Below, in pieces: positions 6,946 to 14,855 of a stretch of 19,290 nucleotides of DNA. The position numbers and the translations under genes are program-made. How positions within the stretch are numbered: the stretch's first letter is position 1; each line of letters starts with the position of its first letter. The stretch is taken from positions 1 through 19,290 of the forward strand of contig DAHWBL010000402.1 in assembly GCA_027323595.1 (NCBI GenBank), read 5' to 3'. The DNA is from Acetobacteraceae bacterium (GTDB taxonomy: Bacteria > Pseudomonadota > Alphaproteobacteria > Acetobacterales > Acetobacteraceae). The notes below the pieces were generated by a model that did no database searches, was not told the DNA's origin, and saw nothing but the letters and a program-made list of their open reading frames with translations.

Positions 6946-7376
6946 AAGACCAAGTGACGATCTACCATAATCCGAAATGCGGGACATCGCGCAACACCCT
7001 GGCGATGATCCGCGCCACCGGCATCGAGCCGGTGGTCGTCGAATATCTCAAAAACCCGCCCGGCCGCGCCGAGCTCGCCGGGTTCGCCGCCCGGATGGGC
7101 GTGCCGCTGCGCGACCTGCTGCGCCGCAAGGGCACGCCGTTCGACGAGCTCGGCCTCGATGATCCGGGCCTGTCCGATGACATTCTGCTCGACGCGGTGG
7201 CGGCGCACCCGATCCTGATCAACCGCCCGATCGTGGTGACCGCGCGGGGCGTGCGGCTGTGCCGCCCGTCGGAGCTGGTGCTCGATCTGCTCGATGGCGG
7301 GCTCGCCGAGGATTTCGTGAAGGAGGACGGGCAGACCCTCAGCCCGCGCCGTGCGCCCCCGCGCGCGGGCGGGTGA
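6942..7376 (+). CDS. arsC: Glutaredoxin-coupled arsenate reductase
   Basis: Reduces arsenate to arsenite, the substrate of the ACR3 pump, using glutathione/glutaredoxin. The 144 residues match the R773 ArsC-type family: the active-site loop HNPKCGTSRNT with Cys13, and arginines in LRRKGTPF (about 61-62), NRPIV (Arg95) and CRPSE (Arg108) that in the family contact the oxyanion. The start is translationally coupled to acr3. The last 38 bases overlap the convergent membrane protein gene, and the C-terminal tail after about 128 is Arg/Pro-rich and less family-like, suggesting the overlap has shaped it. Confidence 0.93.
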   Translation: MKDQVTIYHNPKCGTSRNTLAMIRATGIEPVVVEYLKNPPGRAELAGFAARMGVPLRDLLRRKGTPFDELGLDDPGLSDDILLDAVAAHPILINRPIVVTARGVRLCRPSELVLDLLDGGLAEDFVKEDGQTLSPRRAPPRAGG

Positions 7377-8100
7377 CCAGGATCGCCGCCACCATGAACG
7401 CCGCGAGCACCGCCGATGCGGTGATCCGGCTGAGCGCCAACCCGCCATCGGCGATCGGCTTGTCGAGAAAATCCCCCACCGTCGCCCCGAGCGGGCGGGT
7501 CAAAATGAACGCCGCCCAGAACAGGCCGGCCGGTGACACCCGGGTGAACCGCCACAGCTCCACCACCACCGCGATGGCCGCGGCGAACGCCGCCGCACCG
7601 CCCAGATAGCCAAGCCCGCCATCATCGGCCAGGAAATCCCCAAGTGCTGTGCCCAGCGTGTTGGAAAACAAAATCGTGACCCAGTAGAAGCTTTCCTGCA
7701 CCGGCGTGTCGATCCGGCTGACCGAGATCGACCCGGTGGTCCGCCACCAGGCGAACAGCGACAGGCCCAGCAGCCCCGCCAGGATCGCCGAGCCGCCCGG
7801 ATAGCCGATGCCAAGCGAGCGATCGGCGAAATCCGCCATCGTCGTGCCGACCGTGGTGGTGCCCACGATCACCGCCCAATACAGGAACGGATGAAACCGC
7901 CGCGCCCGCACCTGGGCCGTCACCAGCACCAGGAAAATCACCGCGAAGATCGCGGTCGCGACGATATAGCCAAGCCCGAGGCTCATCGACACCGCGTCGC
8001 CGCCGGTCTCGCCCAACGTCGTCGCCGCGATCTTGAGCACCCAGAAGGCCAGCGTGACCTCCGCCACTTTGCCCGCGCGCTCGGTGGTCACTGCCGTCAT
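7339..8100 (-). CDS. Four-repeat membrane protein (DUF347/COG4705)
   Basis: An integral membrane protein of 253 residues of unknown function. It shows four internal repeats, each with a TxG-x-x-x-(G/A)D-type loop between two membrane segments: about residues 29-45 (TLGETGGD), 84-100 (TVGTTMADF), 149-165 (TLGTALGDF) and 203-224 (PLGATVGDF). This is the hallmark of the DUF347 repeat family (COG4705, predicted membrane-anchored protein), with about eight membrane helices. The conserved Asp in each repeat sits where an ion or proton path could be. The gene is convergent with arsC and overlaps it by 38 bp. No strong ribosome binding site is visible before the ATG at 8098-8100. A role in arsenic handling is possible but not shown. 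Confidence 0.85.
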   Translation of the reverse strand: MTAVTTERAGKVAEVTLAFWVLKIAATTLGETGGDAVSMSLGLGYIVATAIFAVIFLVLVTAQVRARRFHPFLYWAVIVGTTTVGTTMADFADRSLGIGYPGGSAILAGLLGLSLFAWWRTTGSISVSRIDTPVQESFYWVTILFSNTLGTALGDFLADDGGLGYLGGAAAFAAAIAVVVELWRFTRVSPAGLFWAAFILTRPLGATVGDFLDKPIADGGLALSRITASAVLAAFMVAAILVTRPRAGAHGAG

Positions 8101-8117
8101 GCGTTGATCCGCCCCGC

Positions 8118-8142
8118 TGTTCCGATCCGTTGTTCCGATCCG
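8118..8142. repeat. Short tandem direct repeat
   Basis: TGTTCCGATCCG occurs twice (8118-8129 and 8131-8142) with one base between, just upstream of the DUF347 gene start. It could be a tandem regulator site or simple slippage; nothing else supports either. Confidence 0.3.
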
Positions 8143-8153
8143 CGCCTTGCAGC

Positions 8154-8190
8154 ACGACGCCTGCCGCGAAAAGTGAATTTTCCGCGTCGT
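8154..8190 (-). terminator. Hairpin directly after cobT
   Basis: ACGACGC (8154-8160) pairs with GCGTCGT (8184-8190), and GAAAA (8168-8172) pairs with TTTTC (8178-8182) inside. The structure abuts the cobT stop codon, as expected of a terminator or 3'-end stabilising stem. No U-run follows on the minus strand, so confidence is moderate. Confidence 0.4.
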
Positions 8191-10068
8191 TCAGGCCACC
8201 AGCGCCGCCTGCTGCGCGGCGGCGCGCGCCCAGGCGAGGCCGGCATTCTCGTCGAACAATTCGGTGAGCTTCTTCATCATCGTGCCGCCCAGCTCCTCGG
8301 CATCGACGATGGTGACGGCGCGGCGATAATAGCGCGTGACATCGTGGCCGATGCCGATCGCGGTGAGTTCCACCAGATCACGGCTCTCGATCTCGCGGAT
8401 CACCTCGCGCAGATGCCGCTCCAGATAATTGCCCGGATTGACCGACAGGGTCGAATCATCCACCGGCGCGCCGTCGGAGATCACCATCAGGATGCGCCGG
8501 TGCTCGGACCGGGCGATCAGCCGCCGATACGCCCACATCAGCGCCTCGCCGTCGATGTTCTCCTTCAGCAGCCCCTCGCGCAGCATCAGCCCCAGATTGC
8601 GCCGCGCCCGCCGCCAGGGCGCGTCGGCGGATTTGTAGATGATGTGGCGCAGATCATTGAGCCGGCCGGGGTTGCGCGGCTTGCCGTCCGCCACCCAGCG
8701 CTCCCGGCTCTGCCCGCCCTTCCAGGCGCGGGTGGTGAAGCCCAGAATTTCCACCTTCACCGCGCAGCGCTCCAGCGTGCGCGCCAGAATATCGCCGCAC
8801 ATCGCCGCCACCGTGATCGGCCGGCCGCGCATGGAACCCGAATTGTCGATCAGCAATGTCACCACGGTATCGCGAAACTGCGTCTCGCGCTCGCGCTTGT
8901 AGGACAGCGACTGCATCGGGTTCACCACCACGCGCGCCAGCCGGCCGACATCGAGCAGCCCTTCCTCCAGGTCGAAATCCCAGGCGCGCTGCTGCTGGGC
9001 CATCAGCCGGCGCTGCAACCTGTTGGCGAGTTTGCTGACCACGCCTTGCAGATGCTGCAATTGCTGGTCGAGCTGCTGGCGCAGGCGGGCAAGCTCGTCG
9101 GCGTCGCACAGATCCGCCGCCTCGATCTCCTCGTCGAACGCGCGGGTGTAGGGGGTGTAGCCGGCCAGGCTGTCGGCGGTCGGGCGCTCGCGCCGTGGCT
9201 GCGGCCCGCCGGGCTTGTCGTCGCCCTCGGCGGCGGCGGCATCCTCGTCGGCGGCCTCGCCGGTTTCCTCATCGACGCTGTCGCCCTCGGTGTCGTCAGG
9301 TGCTGCGCCGAGCGTGGATTCCTGCTCGGAGTCGGCGCTGCCCTCGCCTTCCTGGCTGGTGTCGGGCTGGCCGGCCTGCTCGTCGCCTTCCTCGCCTTCC
9401 TCGCCTTCCTCCTGGCTGTCGGTCTCGACCTCCGCCTCGGCCAGATCAAGGGCCGCGAGCAGCCGGCGCGCCACCTTGTTGAACCGGTCCTGGTCGTCCT
9501 GTGCGGCGGCCATGTCGCGCAGCGCGTGATCGGCCTTGGCACCCAGATCGTCGCGCCACAGCTTCAGAATCTGCTGCATCTGCGCCGGCGCCGGCTCGCC
9601 CGACATGCGGTCGCGCGCCAGCATCGCCAGCGCCGCCGGGGCGGCGAGCTGGTCCTTGCGGGTCATCCGCGCGTAGCCCTCGGCCTCGGCCTCATCGACC
9701 TGGCGGGCATGCAGATTGGCCGCAACGCCCGACATGTGCCGGCTGCCCACCACCTCGACGCGCGCCTGTTCCAGCGCGTCATACACTTCGCGCGCCTCGC
9801 GCCGCTGCGGGCTGCGGGCGGCGTGCACGGCGTCGTCATGGTGGCGCAGCCTGAGCGCGATCGCGTCCGCCGCACCGCGCAGCCGCGCCATCTCGGCCGG
9901 CGGCAACTGCCGGGTCGGCGCCGGCAGCCGCGCGCGCTTGCCGGCGAGCCCGGTGGGGCCTGGCTGGAACGCCACCTGCACCTCGGGCTCCTGCGCGATC
10001 GCGCGCAGCGTGCCGGCGGTGGCGCGCTTGAAATCCTCGGTGCGGCTGTTGTCGTTGCGGCCCGTCAT
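8191..10068 (-). CDS. cobT: Cobaltochelatase subunit CobT
   Basis: Subunit of the ATP-dependent aerobic cobaltochelatase that inserts cobalt into hydrogenobyrinate a,c-diamide during cobalamin synthesis, working with CobS and CobN. The 625 residues are of normal length. An N-terminal region (1-210) is followed by a highly acidic Glu/Asp-rich linker (about 212-285), a helical section (305-360) and a C-terminal VWA domain with an intact MIDAS motif DNSGSM (Asp408, Ser410, Ser412) and SDGAP at 531-535. It starts 7 bases after the cobS stop, so the two are an operon. The family relation to magnesium chelatase BchD/ChlD is known. CobN is not in the window. Confidence 0.96.
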   Translation of the reverse strand: MTGRNDNSRTEDFKRATAGTLRAIAQEPEVQVAFQPGPTGLAGKRARLPAPTRQLPPAEMARLRGAADAIALRLRHHDDAVHAARSPQRREAREVYDALEQARVEVVGSRHMSGVAANLHARQVDEAEAEGYARMTRKDQLAAPAALAMLARDRMSGEPAPAQMQQILKLWRDDLGAKADHALRDMAAAQDDQDRFNKVARRLLAALDLAEAEVETDSQEEGEEGEEGDEQAGQPDTSQEGEGSADSEQESTLGAAPDDTEGDSVDEETGEAADEDAAAAEGDDKPGGPQPRRERPTADSLAGYTPYTRAFDEEIEAADLCDADELARLRQQLDQQLQHLQGVVSKLANRLQRRLMAQQQRAWDFDLEEGLLDVGRLARVVVNPMQSLSYKRERETQFRDTVVTLLIDNSGSMRGRPITVAAMCGDILARTLERCAVKVEILGFTTRAWKGGQSRERWVADGKPRNPGRLNDLRHIIYKSADAPWRRARRNLGLMLREGLLKENIDGEALMWAYRRLIARSEHRRILMVISDGAPVDDSTLSVNPGNYLERHLREVIREIESRDLVELTAIGIGHDVTRYYRRAVTIVDAEELGGTMMKKLTELFDENAGLAWARAAAQQAALVA

Positions 10069-10075
10069 GGTGGCG

Positions 10076-11089
10076 TCAGAACCCCTTGCGGATCAGCCCA
10101 CCGGTCGGGATCTCCTCGTTGAAGCAGCGCTGGTAATATTCGGCCACCGTCGCGCGCTCCGCCTCGTCGCATTTGTTAAGGAAGGTCATCCGGAAGGCAA
10201 AGCCGATATCGCCGAAAATCCGCGTGTTCTCCGCCCAGGTGATGACGGTGCGCGGCGACATCACCGTGGAGATGTCGCCATTGATGAAGCCCGCGCGCGT
10301 GAGATCGGCAAGCGCCACCATGCTCTCCACCCGCTTCTTCATCGCCGTGTCCTTCGGGTCGATGCCGAGCTTGGCGAGCACGATCGCGGTTTCCTGGCCA
10401 TGCGGCAGGTAATTCAGCGTGGCGACGATGTTCCAGCGGTCCATCTGGCCCTGGTTGATCTGCTGGGTGCCATGATACAGCCCGGTGGTGTCCCCCAGCC
10501 CGACCGTGTTGGCGGTGGCGAACAGCCGGAACGAGGGGTGCGGGCGGATCACCCGGTTCTGATCCAGCAGCGTCAGCTTGCCCTCGACCTCCAGCACGCG
10601 CTGGATCACGAACATCACGTCCGGACGGCCGGCATCATATTCGTCGAACACCAGCGCGCAGGCATGCTGCAACGCCCATGGCAGAATGCCCTCACGGAAC
10701 TCGGTGATCTGCTTGCCATCCTTCAGCACGATGGCATCCTTGCCGATCAGGTCGATGCGGCTGATGTGGCTGTCCAGATTGACCCGGATGCACGGCCAGT
10801 TCAGCTTCGCCGCCACCTGCTCGATATGGGTGGATTTGCCGGTGCCGTGATAGCCCTGGATCATCACCCGGCGGTTGAAGGCAAAGCCGGCGCAGATCGC
10901 CAGCGTCGTCTCCTGGTCGAACTGATAGGACGGATCGATGTCGGGCACATGCTCGGTGCGCTGGCTGAACCCCGGCACCACCATGTCGGAATCGATGCCG
11001 AACGCCTCGCGCGCCGAAATCTCGATATCCGGCAAACTGATCGCCGAGGTCGGCAGCGGCGCGTCGGCGGTGGGGGCGACATGGTTCAT
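10076..11089 (-). CDS. cobS: Cobaltochelatase AAA+ ATPase CobS
   Basis: The AAA+ motor of aerobic cobaltochelatase, forming a ring complex with CobT that drives cobalt insertion by CobN. The 337 residues contain a Walker A motif GYHGTGKST at 79-87 (Lys85), a Walker B ALVFDEYD with Asp149-Glu150, and a sensor-1 LFATANT at 189-195. All catalytic elements appear intact. A ribosome binding site AAGGAAG lies 9 bases before the ATG at 11087-11089. cobT follows 7 bases downstream; the J-domain gene lies 92 bases upstream on the same strand, so all three are probably cotranscribed. Confidence 0.97.
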   Translation of the reverse strand: MNHVAPTADAPLPTSAISLPDIEISAREAFGIDSDMVVPGFSQRTEHVPDIDPSYQFDQETTLAICAGFAFNRRVMIQGYHGTGKSTHIEQVAAKLNWPCIRVNLDSHISRIDLIGKDAIVLKDGKQITEFREGILPWALQHACALVFDEYDAGRPDVMFVIQRVLEVEGKLTLLDQNRVIRPHPSFRLFATANTVGLGDTTGLYHGTQQINQGQMDRWNIVATLNYLPHGQETAIVLAKLGIDPKDTAMKKRVESMVALADLTRAGFINGDISTVMSPRTVITWAENTRIFGDIGFAFRMTFLNKCDEAERATVAEYYQRCFNEEIPTGGLIRKGF

Positions 11090-11181
11090 CTGAGACAGCT
11101 TCCTTGGCAGAACGGACGATCGACAGGACTGTGAAACCGCAAGACTACTCCGCGCGGCGGCTCGCGCAACCCGCGCCGTGC

Positions 11182-11763
11182 CTAACCGGCCGGTTCGCGT
11201 GCCTCGGTGGCAAGCCGCGCGCGCACCGTGGCGTAGGCCAGGTTGATGGTTTTCAGCCGCTCCTCCGCGCCACGATCGCCACCGTTCGCATCCGGATGGT
11301 GCTGCTTGGCCAGCGCCTTCCAGCGCGATTTCGCCACATCGAGGGTCACCGGCCAGGGCAGATCAAGGATCGCCAGCGGCTCGCGCAGCTCCGCGGGCAC
11401 CGCATTGGCCGGCGGCGCGGGCCGCATCCGCGCCGCTCCCAGCACGTTCAGCGGGTCGATCACCACGCTGTCATCGAACAGCCCGCTGCCCAGCCGCCCC
11501 AGCGGCCAGCTCGGCCGCCCCCAGGACACATCGGCGCGCAGATTGGCCTCGATCTGTCCCGGCGTCATGCCTTTGTAGTAGTCCCAGCGGGCATTGTATT
11601 CGCGCACATGCGGCAGGCAGAACCAGTGATACTCGTTCAGCCGGTCGCGCGATTTGGGCGCGCGATATTCGCCCGCCAACAGACAATCCGGCATGTCGCA
11701 AACATGGCCCGGCGCCCCCGGATCGGGCGCATAGGCCCGGACTTTGGAGGTGCGGCGGGTCAT
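11182..11763 (-). CDS. J-domain protein with Cys motif, cobST partner
   Basis: A 193-residue J-protein whose J-domain is at the C-terminus (about 130-188), with HPD at 156-158, so it should engage an Hsp70. The N-terminal part has Cys22, Cys27, Cys49 and His52 (C-x4-C ... C-x2-H), which could bind zinc or another metal; it is otherwise unlike DnaJ, having no G/F region or standard zinc finger. The start at 11761-11763 was preferred because conserved-looking sequence begins there; an ATG at 11799 in frame adds 12 residues. From memory, this gene is commonly found beside cobS and bolA in alphaproteobacteria. It may help to assemble or remodel the CobS-CobT complex; that is an inference. Confidence 0.75.
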   Translation of the reverse strand: MTRRTSKVRAYAPDPGAPGHVCDMPDCLLAGEYRAPKSRDRLNEYHWFCLPHVREYNARWDYYKGMTPGQIEANLRADVSWGRPSWPLGRLGSGLFDDSVVIDPLNVLGAARMRPAPPANAVPAELREPLAILDLPWPVTLDVAKSRWKALAKQHHPDANGGDRGAEERLKTINLAYATVRARLATEAREPAG

Positions 11764-11843
11764 GGTAGGCTTATGTGCCTCCCCGCAAGGCTTCGGCAAG
11801 AGCCTGGCTTTGCGGCGCGCACGAACCCTGACATGTGGAACCG

Positions 11844-12155
11844 ATGGTTGAAATTTCCCCCTCCCGCGCCGACCGCCTCACCGCGATCCTGACCGCCGGC
11901 TTCGCGCCCAGTTATCTGGCCATCGTCGATGACAGCGCCAAACACGCCCACCATGCCGGCGCGCGTGATGGCGGGCAGACCCATTACAGCGTCACCATCG
12001 TCTCCGCCTCCTTCGCCGGCCAGAACCGGGTGGCGCGGCATCGGGCGGTCAACGCGGCGCTGGCAGGCGAATTCGCCACCGGCCTGCACGCACTCGCGCT
12101 GGTCGCCAGAACCCCCGAGGAAAGTGCCAGGTCGCCGGATCAGCCGACCACGTAG
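11844..12155 (+). CDS. bolA: BolA-family protein
   Basis: A 103-residue BolA-like protein. Features seen are the SAKHAHHAG region (about 31-39), the THYSVTIVSASFAGQNRVARHRAVNAAL core (46-73) and the overall BolA length. Family members pair with monothiol glutaredoxins in handling [2Fe-2S] clusters; some act in transcription. The ATG at 11844 was chosen over a GTG at 11835 because the BolA sequence begins there, with only a weak GGA ahead. It is divergent from the J-domain gene (80 bp apart) and its last 16 bases overlap the 3' end of cheR on the other strand. Confidence 0.88.
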   Translation: MVEISPSRADRLTAILTAGFAPSYLAIVDDSAKHAHHAGARDGGQTHYSVTIVSASFAGQNRVARHRAVNAALAGEFATGLHALALVARTPEESARSPDQPTT

Positions 12156-12934
12156 GCGCAGGCACCGTTCGCATCCGGCGCGGGCACCAGTTTGGTGGTC
12201 AGCCCCAGCACCGTCTCGGCACCGCCCAGATACACCACCCCGTCCGGCGCCAACCGGTTCGCCACCATCGCCAGCACCCGCGATTTCGTCGCCTGATCGA
12301 AATAGATCAGCACGTTGCGGCAGAAGATGACGTCGAACCGGCCGAGCGCGCCGCCGTCATCGAGCAGATTGAACCGGCGAAACTGCGCCTGACCGCGCAG
12401 GCTGTCGGAAATGCGCCACTGGCTCTGGTCTTTTTTGAAATGCTGGGTGAGCTGGCGGATCGGCAGACCACGCTGCACCTCGAACTGGGTGTAGATCCCC
12501 TCGCGCGCGCGGGCCAGCGGCTGTTCGGCGATGTCGGTGCCCAGAATCTCGATCGGCTGGCCGGCGAGCTGCATCGCCACCGAATAGGCTTCCTGCCCGG
12601 TGGAGCAGGCGGCCGACCAGATGCGCAGTTTCGTGCCGGCCCCGCGCGCCGCGCGCAACCGTGGCACCGCGCGCTCGGCCAGATGGGAAAAGGCGCGTTC
12701 CTCACGAAAGAAAAAGCTTTCATTGGTGGTCATCGCCTCGACCACCGCGCTGCCCAGCGGCTCCGCGCCGGTGCGCAGCTTGTCCGCCATCGCCTGCAGA
12801 TCGCGCAGCCCGTGATGGCGCAGCAGCGGCTCCAGCCGTGATTCGAGCAGGTACATTTTGTCCGGGCCGATCGCCAGCCCCGACCGCGCCTTGAGAAATC
12901 CCGCGAAGGTCTCAAATCCCGCCGGGCTCAGCAT
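12140..12934 (-). CDS. cheR: Chemoreceptor methyltransferase CheR
   Basis: Methylates glutamates of chemoreceptors with S-adenosylmethionine, for adaptation. The 264 residues include the N-terminal helical domain with TTNESFFFRE (about 69-78), the SAM-binding motif WSAACSTGQEAYS (about 106-118), and FCRNVLIYFD and GGAE further on. Its ATG lies within the end of cheB (7-bp overlap), so it is translated as the last gene of the chpT-cheA-cheW-cheY-cheB-cheR operon. The frame stays open far upstream, but that part lies within cheB and is not CheR-like. Its end overlaps bolA convergently. No receptor gene is in the window, so its substrates are elsewhere. Confidence 0.96.
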   Translation of the reverse strand: MLSPAGFETFAGFLKARSGLAIGPDKMYLLESRLEPLLRHHGLRDLQAMADKLRTGAEPLGSAVVEAMTTNESFFFREERAFSHLAERAVPRLRAARGAGTKLRIWSAACSTGQEAYSVAMQLAGQPIEILGTDIAEQPLARAREGIYTQFEVQRGLPIRQLTQHFKKDQSQWRISDSLRGQAQFRRFNLLDDGGALGRFDVIFCRNVLIYFDQATKSRVLAMVANRLAPDGVVYLGGAETVLGLTTKLVPAPDANGACAYVVG

Positions 12935-14013
12935 GACCGCCCCAGCAGCCGGCGCGTCCGCCCGGCCAGTTCGTCGAGCGGCAGCACCGCATGGCACAGC
13001 CCCGCCCGCGCCACCGCGCCGGGCATGCCCCACACCACCGAGCTCGCCTCGTCCTGCGCCAACGCGGTGCCGCCGGCCTCCACCAGGGCGCGGGTGCCAT
13101 GCAGCCCGTCCTGGCCCATGCCGGTCAGCATGATCACCAGCGCCTGGCCGGCGGTCGCCTCGGTGACGCTGCGCAGCATCGGATCGACCGAGGGCCGACA
13201 GAAATTCTCCGCCGGCGCGTCCGACAGCCGCGCGACGAAGCCGCCGCCCTGCGCCTGCACCAGCAAATGCCGCCCGCCAGGCGCCAGGGTGATGTGGTCC
13301 GCCCGCAGCGGCTCGCCATCCACCGCCTCGCTGCAGCCTGGGCCATCGAGCTTGGCGATATGCTGGGCGAGCAGCGCGGTGAATCCGACCGGCATGTGCT
13401 GGGTGAGCACCAGCGGCACGCCGAGCCGGCGCCCCAGCCCCTGCGCCAGCGTGAACAGCGCCTGCGGCCCGCCGGTGGAGCTGCCGATGGCGATCAGCCG
13501 CGGCACCCCGCGCCCGGCGGCACGCGCCGGCAGCTTCGCCGTCGCCGCCGGCACGATGCCGCGCCGCAGCCGCGCCAGCCCGCGCACCTTGGCGACCAGC
13601 TCGGCACGGAACCCGTCGCTCGCGCTGATTTCGGCGGCCGTCGGCTTGGGCAGATAATCCGCCGCCCCCAGCCGCAGCGCGCGCATCGCGATGTCGGCGC
13701 CACGGGTGGTCAGCGTCGAGGCCATGATCACCCGCAGCCCCGGGTCCGCCTTCAGCAGCGCCGGCAGCGCGGCCAGACCGTCCATCACCGGCATCTCGAT
13801 GTCCAGGATCAGCACGTCCACCGCGCCCGGCACCAGTGCCGCGATCGCCTGCGCGCCGTCGCCGACCCGCGCCACCACCTCGATGTCCGGCTCGGCCTGG
13901 AGCATGCGCGCCAGCACCGCGCGGATCACCGCGGAATCGTCGCACAGCATCACCCGCACGGGCGCGCCCGCCGCGGCGGCACGCCGCGCGACCAGGCTCG
14001 GCGCGAGACTCAC
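12928..14013 (-). CDS. cheB: Chemotaxis methylesterase/glutamine deamidase CheB
   Basis: Removes methyl groups from chemoreceptors (and can deamidate glutamines) when phosphorylated by CheA. The 361 residues have a receiver domain (about 19-135) with acidic pair Asp25-Asp26, phospho-acceptor Asp71 in LILDIEMPVMDG and Lys123, then the methylesterase domain with catalytic Ser179 in GSSTGG, His206 in TQHMP and Asp302 in GMGQDG. All are intact. The start is the GTG at 14011-14013, overlapping the cheY stop as GTGA; the frame is open further upstream but lies within cheY there. It overlaps cheR by 7 bp downstream. Confidence 0.95.
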   Translation of the reverse strand: MSLAPSLVARRAAAAGAPVRVMLCDDSAVIRAVLARMLQAEPDIEVVARVGDGAQAIAALVPGAVDVLILDIEMPVMDGLAALPALLKADPGLRVIMASTLTTRGADIAMRALRLGAADYLPKPTAAEISASDGFRAELVAKVRGLARLRRGIVPAATAKLPARAAGRGVPRLIAIGSSTGGPQALFTLAQGLGRRLGVPLVLTQHMPVGFTALLAQHIAKLDGPGCSEAVDGEPLRADHITLAPGGRHLLVQAQGGGFVARLSDAPAENFCRPSVDPMLRSVTEATAGQALVIMLTGMGQDGLHGTRALVEAGGTALAQDEASSVVWGMPGAVARAGLCHAVLPLDELAGRTRRLLGRSC

Positions 14014-14387
14014 AGCAGCCCGACCTGTTCGAGCTTGCCACGCAGAATCGGCGCGTCGAACGGCTTCATCACATACTCCGTCGCGCCGGCATCGAGCGCC
14101 TCGATGATCCGCTCCATCTCGCATTCGGTGGTGCACAGCAAAACCGGCGGGCCGGGCACGAACTCCGCCCGCAGCGCGCGCAGGAACTCGATGCCGTTCA
14201 TCACCGGCATGTTCCAGTCCAGCAGCACCAGCTCGGGCATCGCCGCCCGGCACGCCGCCAGCGCCTCGGCGCCATCGGCGGCCTCGCTCACCGAAAAGCC
14301 GCATTCCTCCAGCATCCGCCGCGCCATCTTGCGCACCACGCGGCTGTCATCGACCACCAGACACGCGCGCGCGCCCTGGCCGTCCAT
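14010..14387 (-). CDS. cheY: Chemotaxis response regulator CheY
   Basis: A single-domain receiver of 125 residues, the usual output of CheA that binds the flagellar motor switch or acts as a phosphate sink. Acidic pair Asp13-Asp14, phospho-acceptor Asp57 in LLDWNMPVMNG, Thr86/Thr87 and Lys108 in VMKPFD are all present. The ATG is one base after the cheW stop, with GGAGG nine bases ahead, inside cheW. Position in the operon makes CheY the natural call; alphaproteobacteria often have several CheY copies and only tests would show which one works on the motor. Confidence 0.93.
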   Translation of the reverse strand: MDGQGARACLVVDDSRVVRKMARRMLEECGFSVSEAADGAEALAACRAAMPELVLLDWNMPVMNGIEFLRALRAEFVPGPPVLLCTTECEMERIIEALDAGATEYVMKPFDAPILRGKLEQVGLL

Positions 14388-14388
14388 G

Positions 14389-14841
14389 TCAGCGTGCCTC
14401 CGGATGGATCAGCCGCCCCGGATCGAGCAGGATCAGCAGCCGCTTCTCCAGCCGGCACACGCCACGGCTGAACAGCGACCATGGCGGCGGCAAGGTCGGC
14501 GGATTGGGCTCCATCGCGCCTTCGGGCAGGGTCAGCACCTCATCCACGTCATCGACCAGCAGCGCATATTGTTCGCCGGCATGCTCGGCCACCACCGACA
14601 TGCGCCCCTGCGCGTCGCCCGCCGGCGGCAGCCCCAGGCGCTGGCGCAGATCGATGCTGGTGACGATCCGCCCGCGCAGATTGAGGCTGCCGGCGATGTC
14701 GGGCGGCGCCAGCGGAATCCGGGTGATCGGCTGCGCGCCCAGAATGTCGCGCACCGAGGAAACCGGCAGCCCGCAAAGCTGGTCGGCGAGCATCAGCGTG
14801 ACATAGCTGTTCTCGATGGTGTCGGCGTCGGACCCGTCCAT
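14389..14841 (-). CDS. cheW: Chemotaxis coupling protein CheW
   Basis: Links chemoreceptors to CheA in the signalling array. The 150-residue protein is a single CheW domain: ENSYVTLMLADQLCGLPVSSVRDIL at the start, then the SLNLRGRIVTSIDLRQRLGL segment and a C-terminal LLILLDPGRLI strand. The start at 14839-14841 is preferred because AAGGGG lies 9 bases before it; the next ATG upstream (14847) would leave only 3 bases. cheA ends 14 bases upstream (stop 14856-14858), and cheY begins one base after this gene. Confidence 0.94.
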   Translation of the reverse strand: MDGSDADTIENSYVTLMLADQLCGLPVSSVRDILGAQPITRIPLAPPDIAGSLNLRGRIVTSIDLRQRLGLPPAGDAQGRMSVVAEHAGEQYALLVDDVDEVLTLPEGAMEPNPPTLPPPWSLFSRGVCRLEKRLLILLDPGRLIHPEAR

Positions 14842-14855
14842 GCGCATGTTCCCCT

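Noticed and set aside
9200..9460. Repeat-like GC-rich stretch
   Set aside because: It is the Glu/Asp/Gly-rich linker typical of CobT, encoded by similar codons, not a DNA repeat array or CRISPR.
7891..10122. Long plus-strand open frame opposite cobT
   Set aside because: Antisense to an intact cobT with all motifs; the hydrophobic stretch near 9200-9450 is just the complement of the acidic linker repeats.
12935..14041. Upstream extension of cheR through cheB in another frame
   Set aside because: The Gly/Ala/Arg-rich translation is the shifted frame of cheB; CheR proper starts at 12934.
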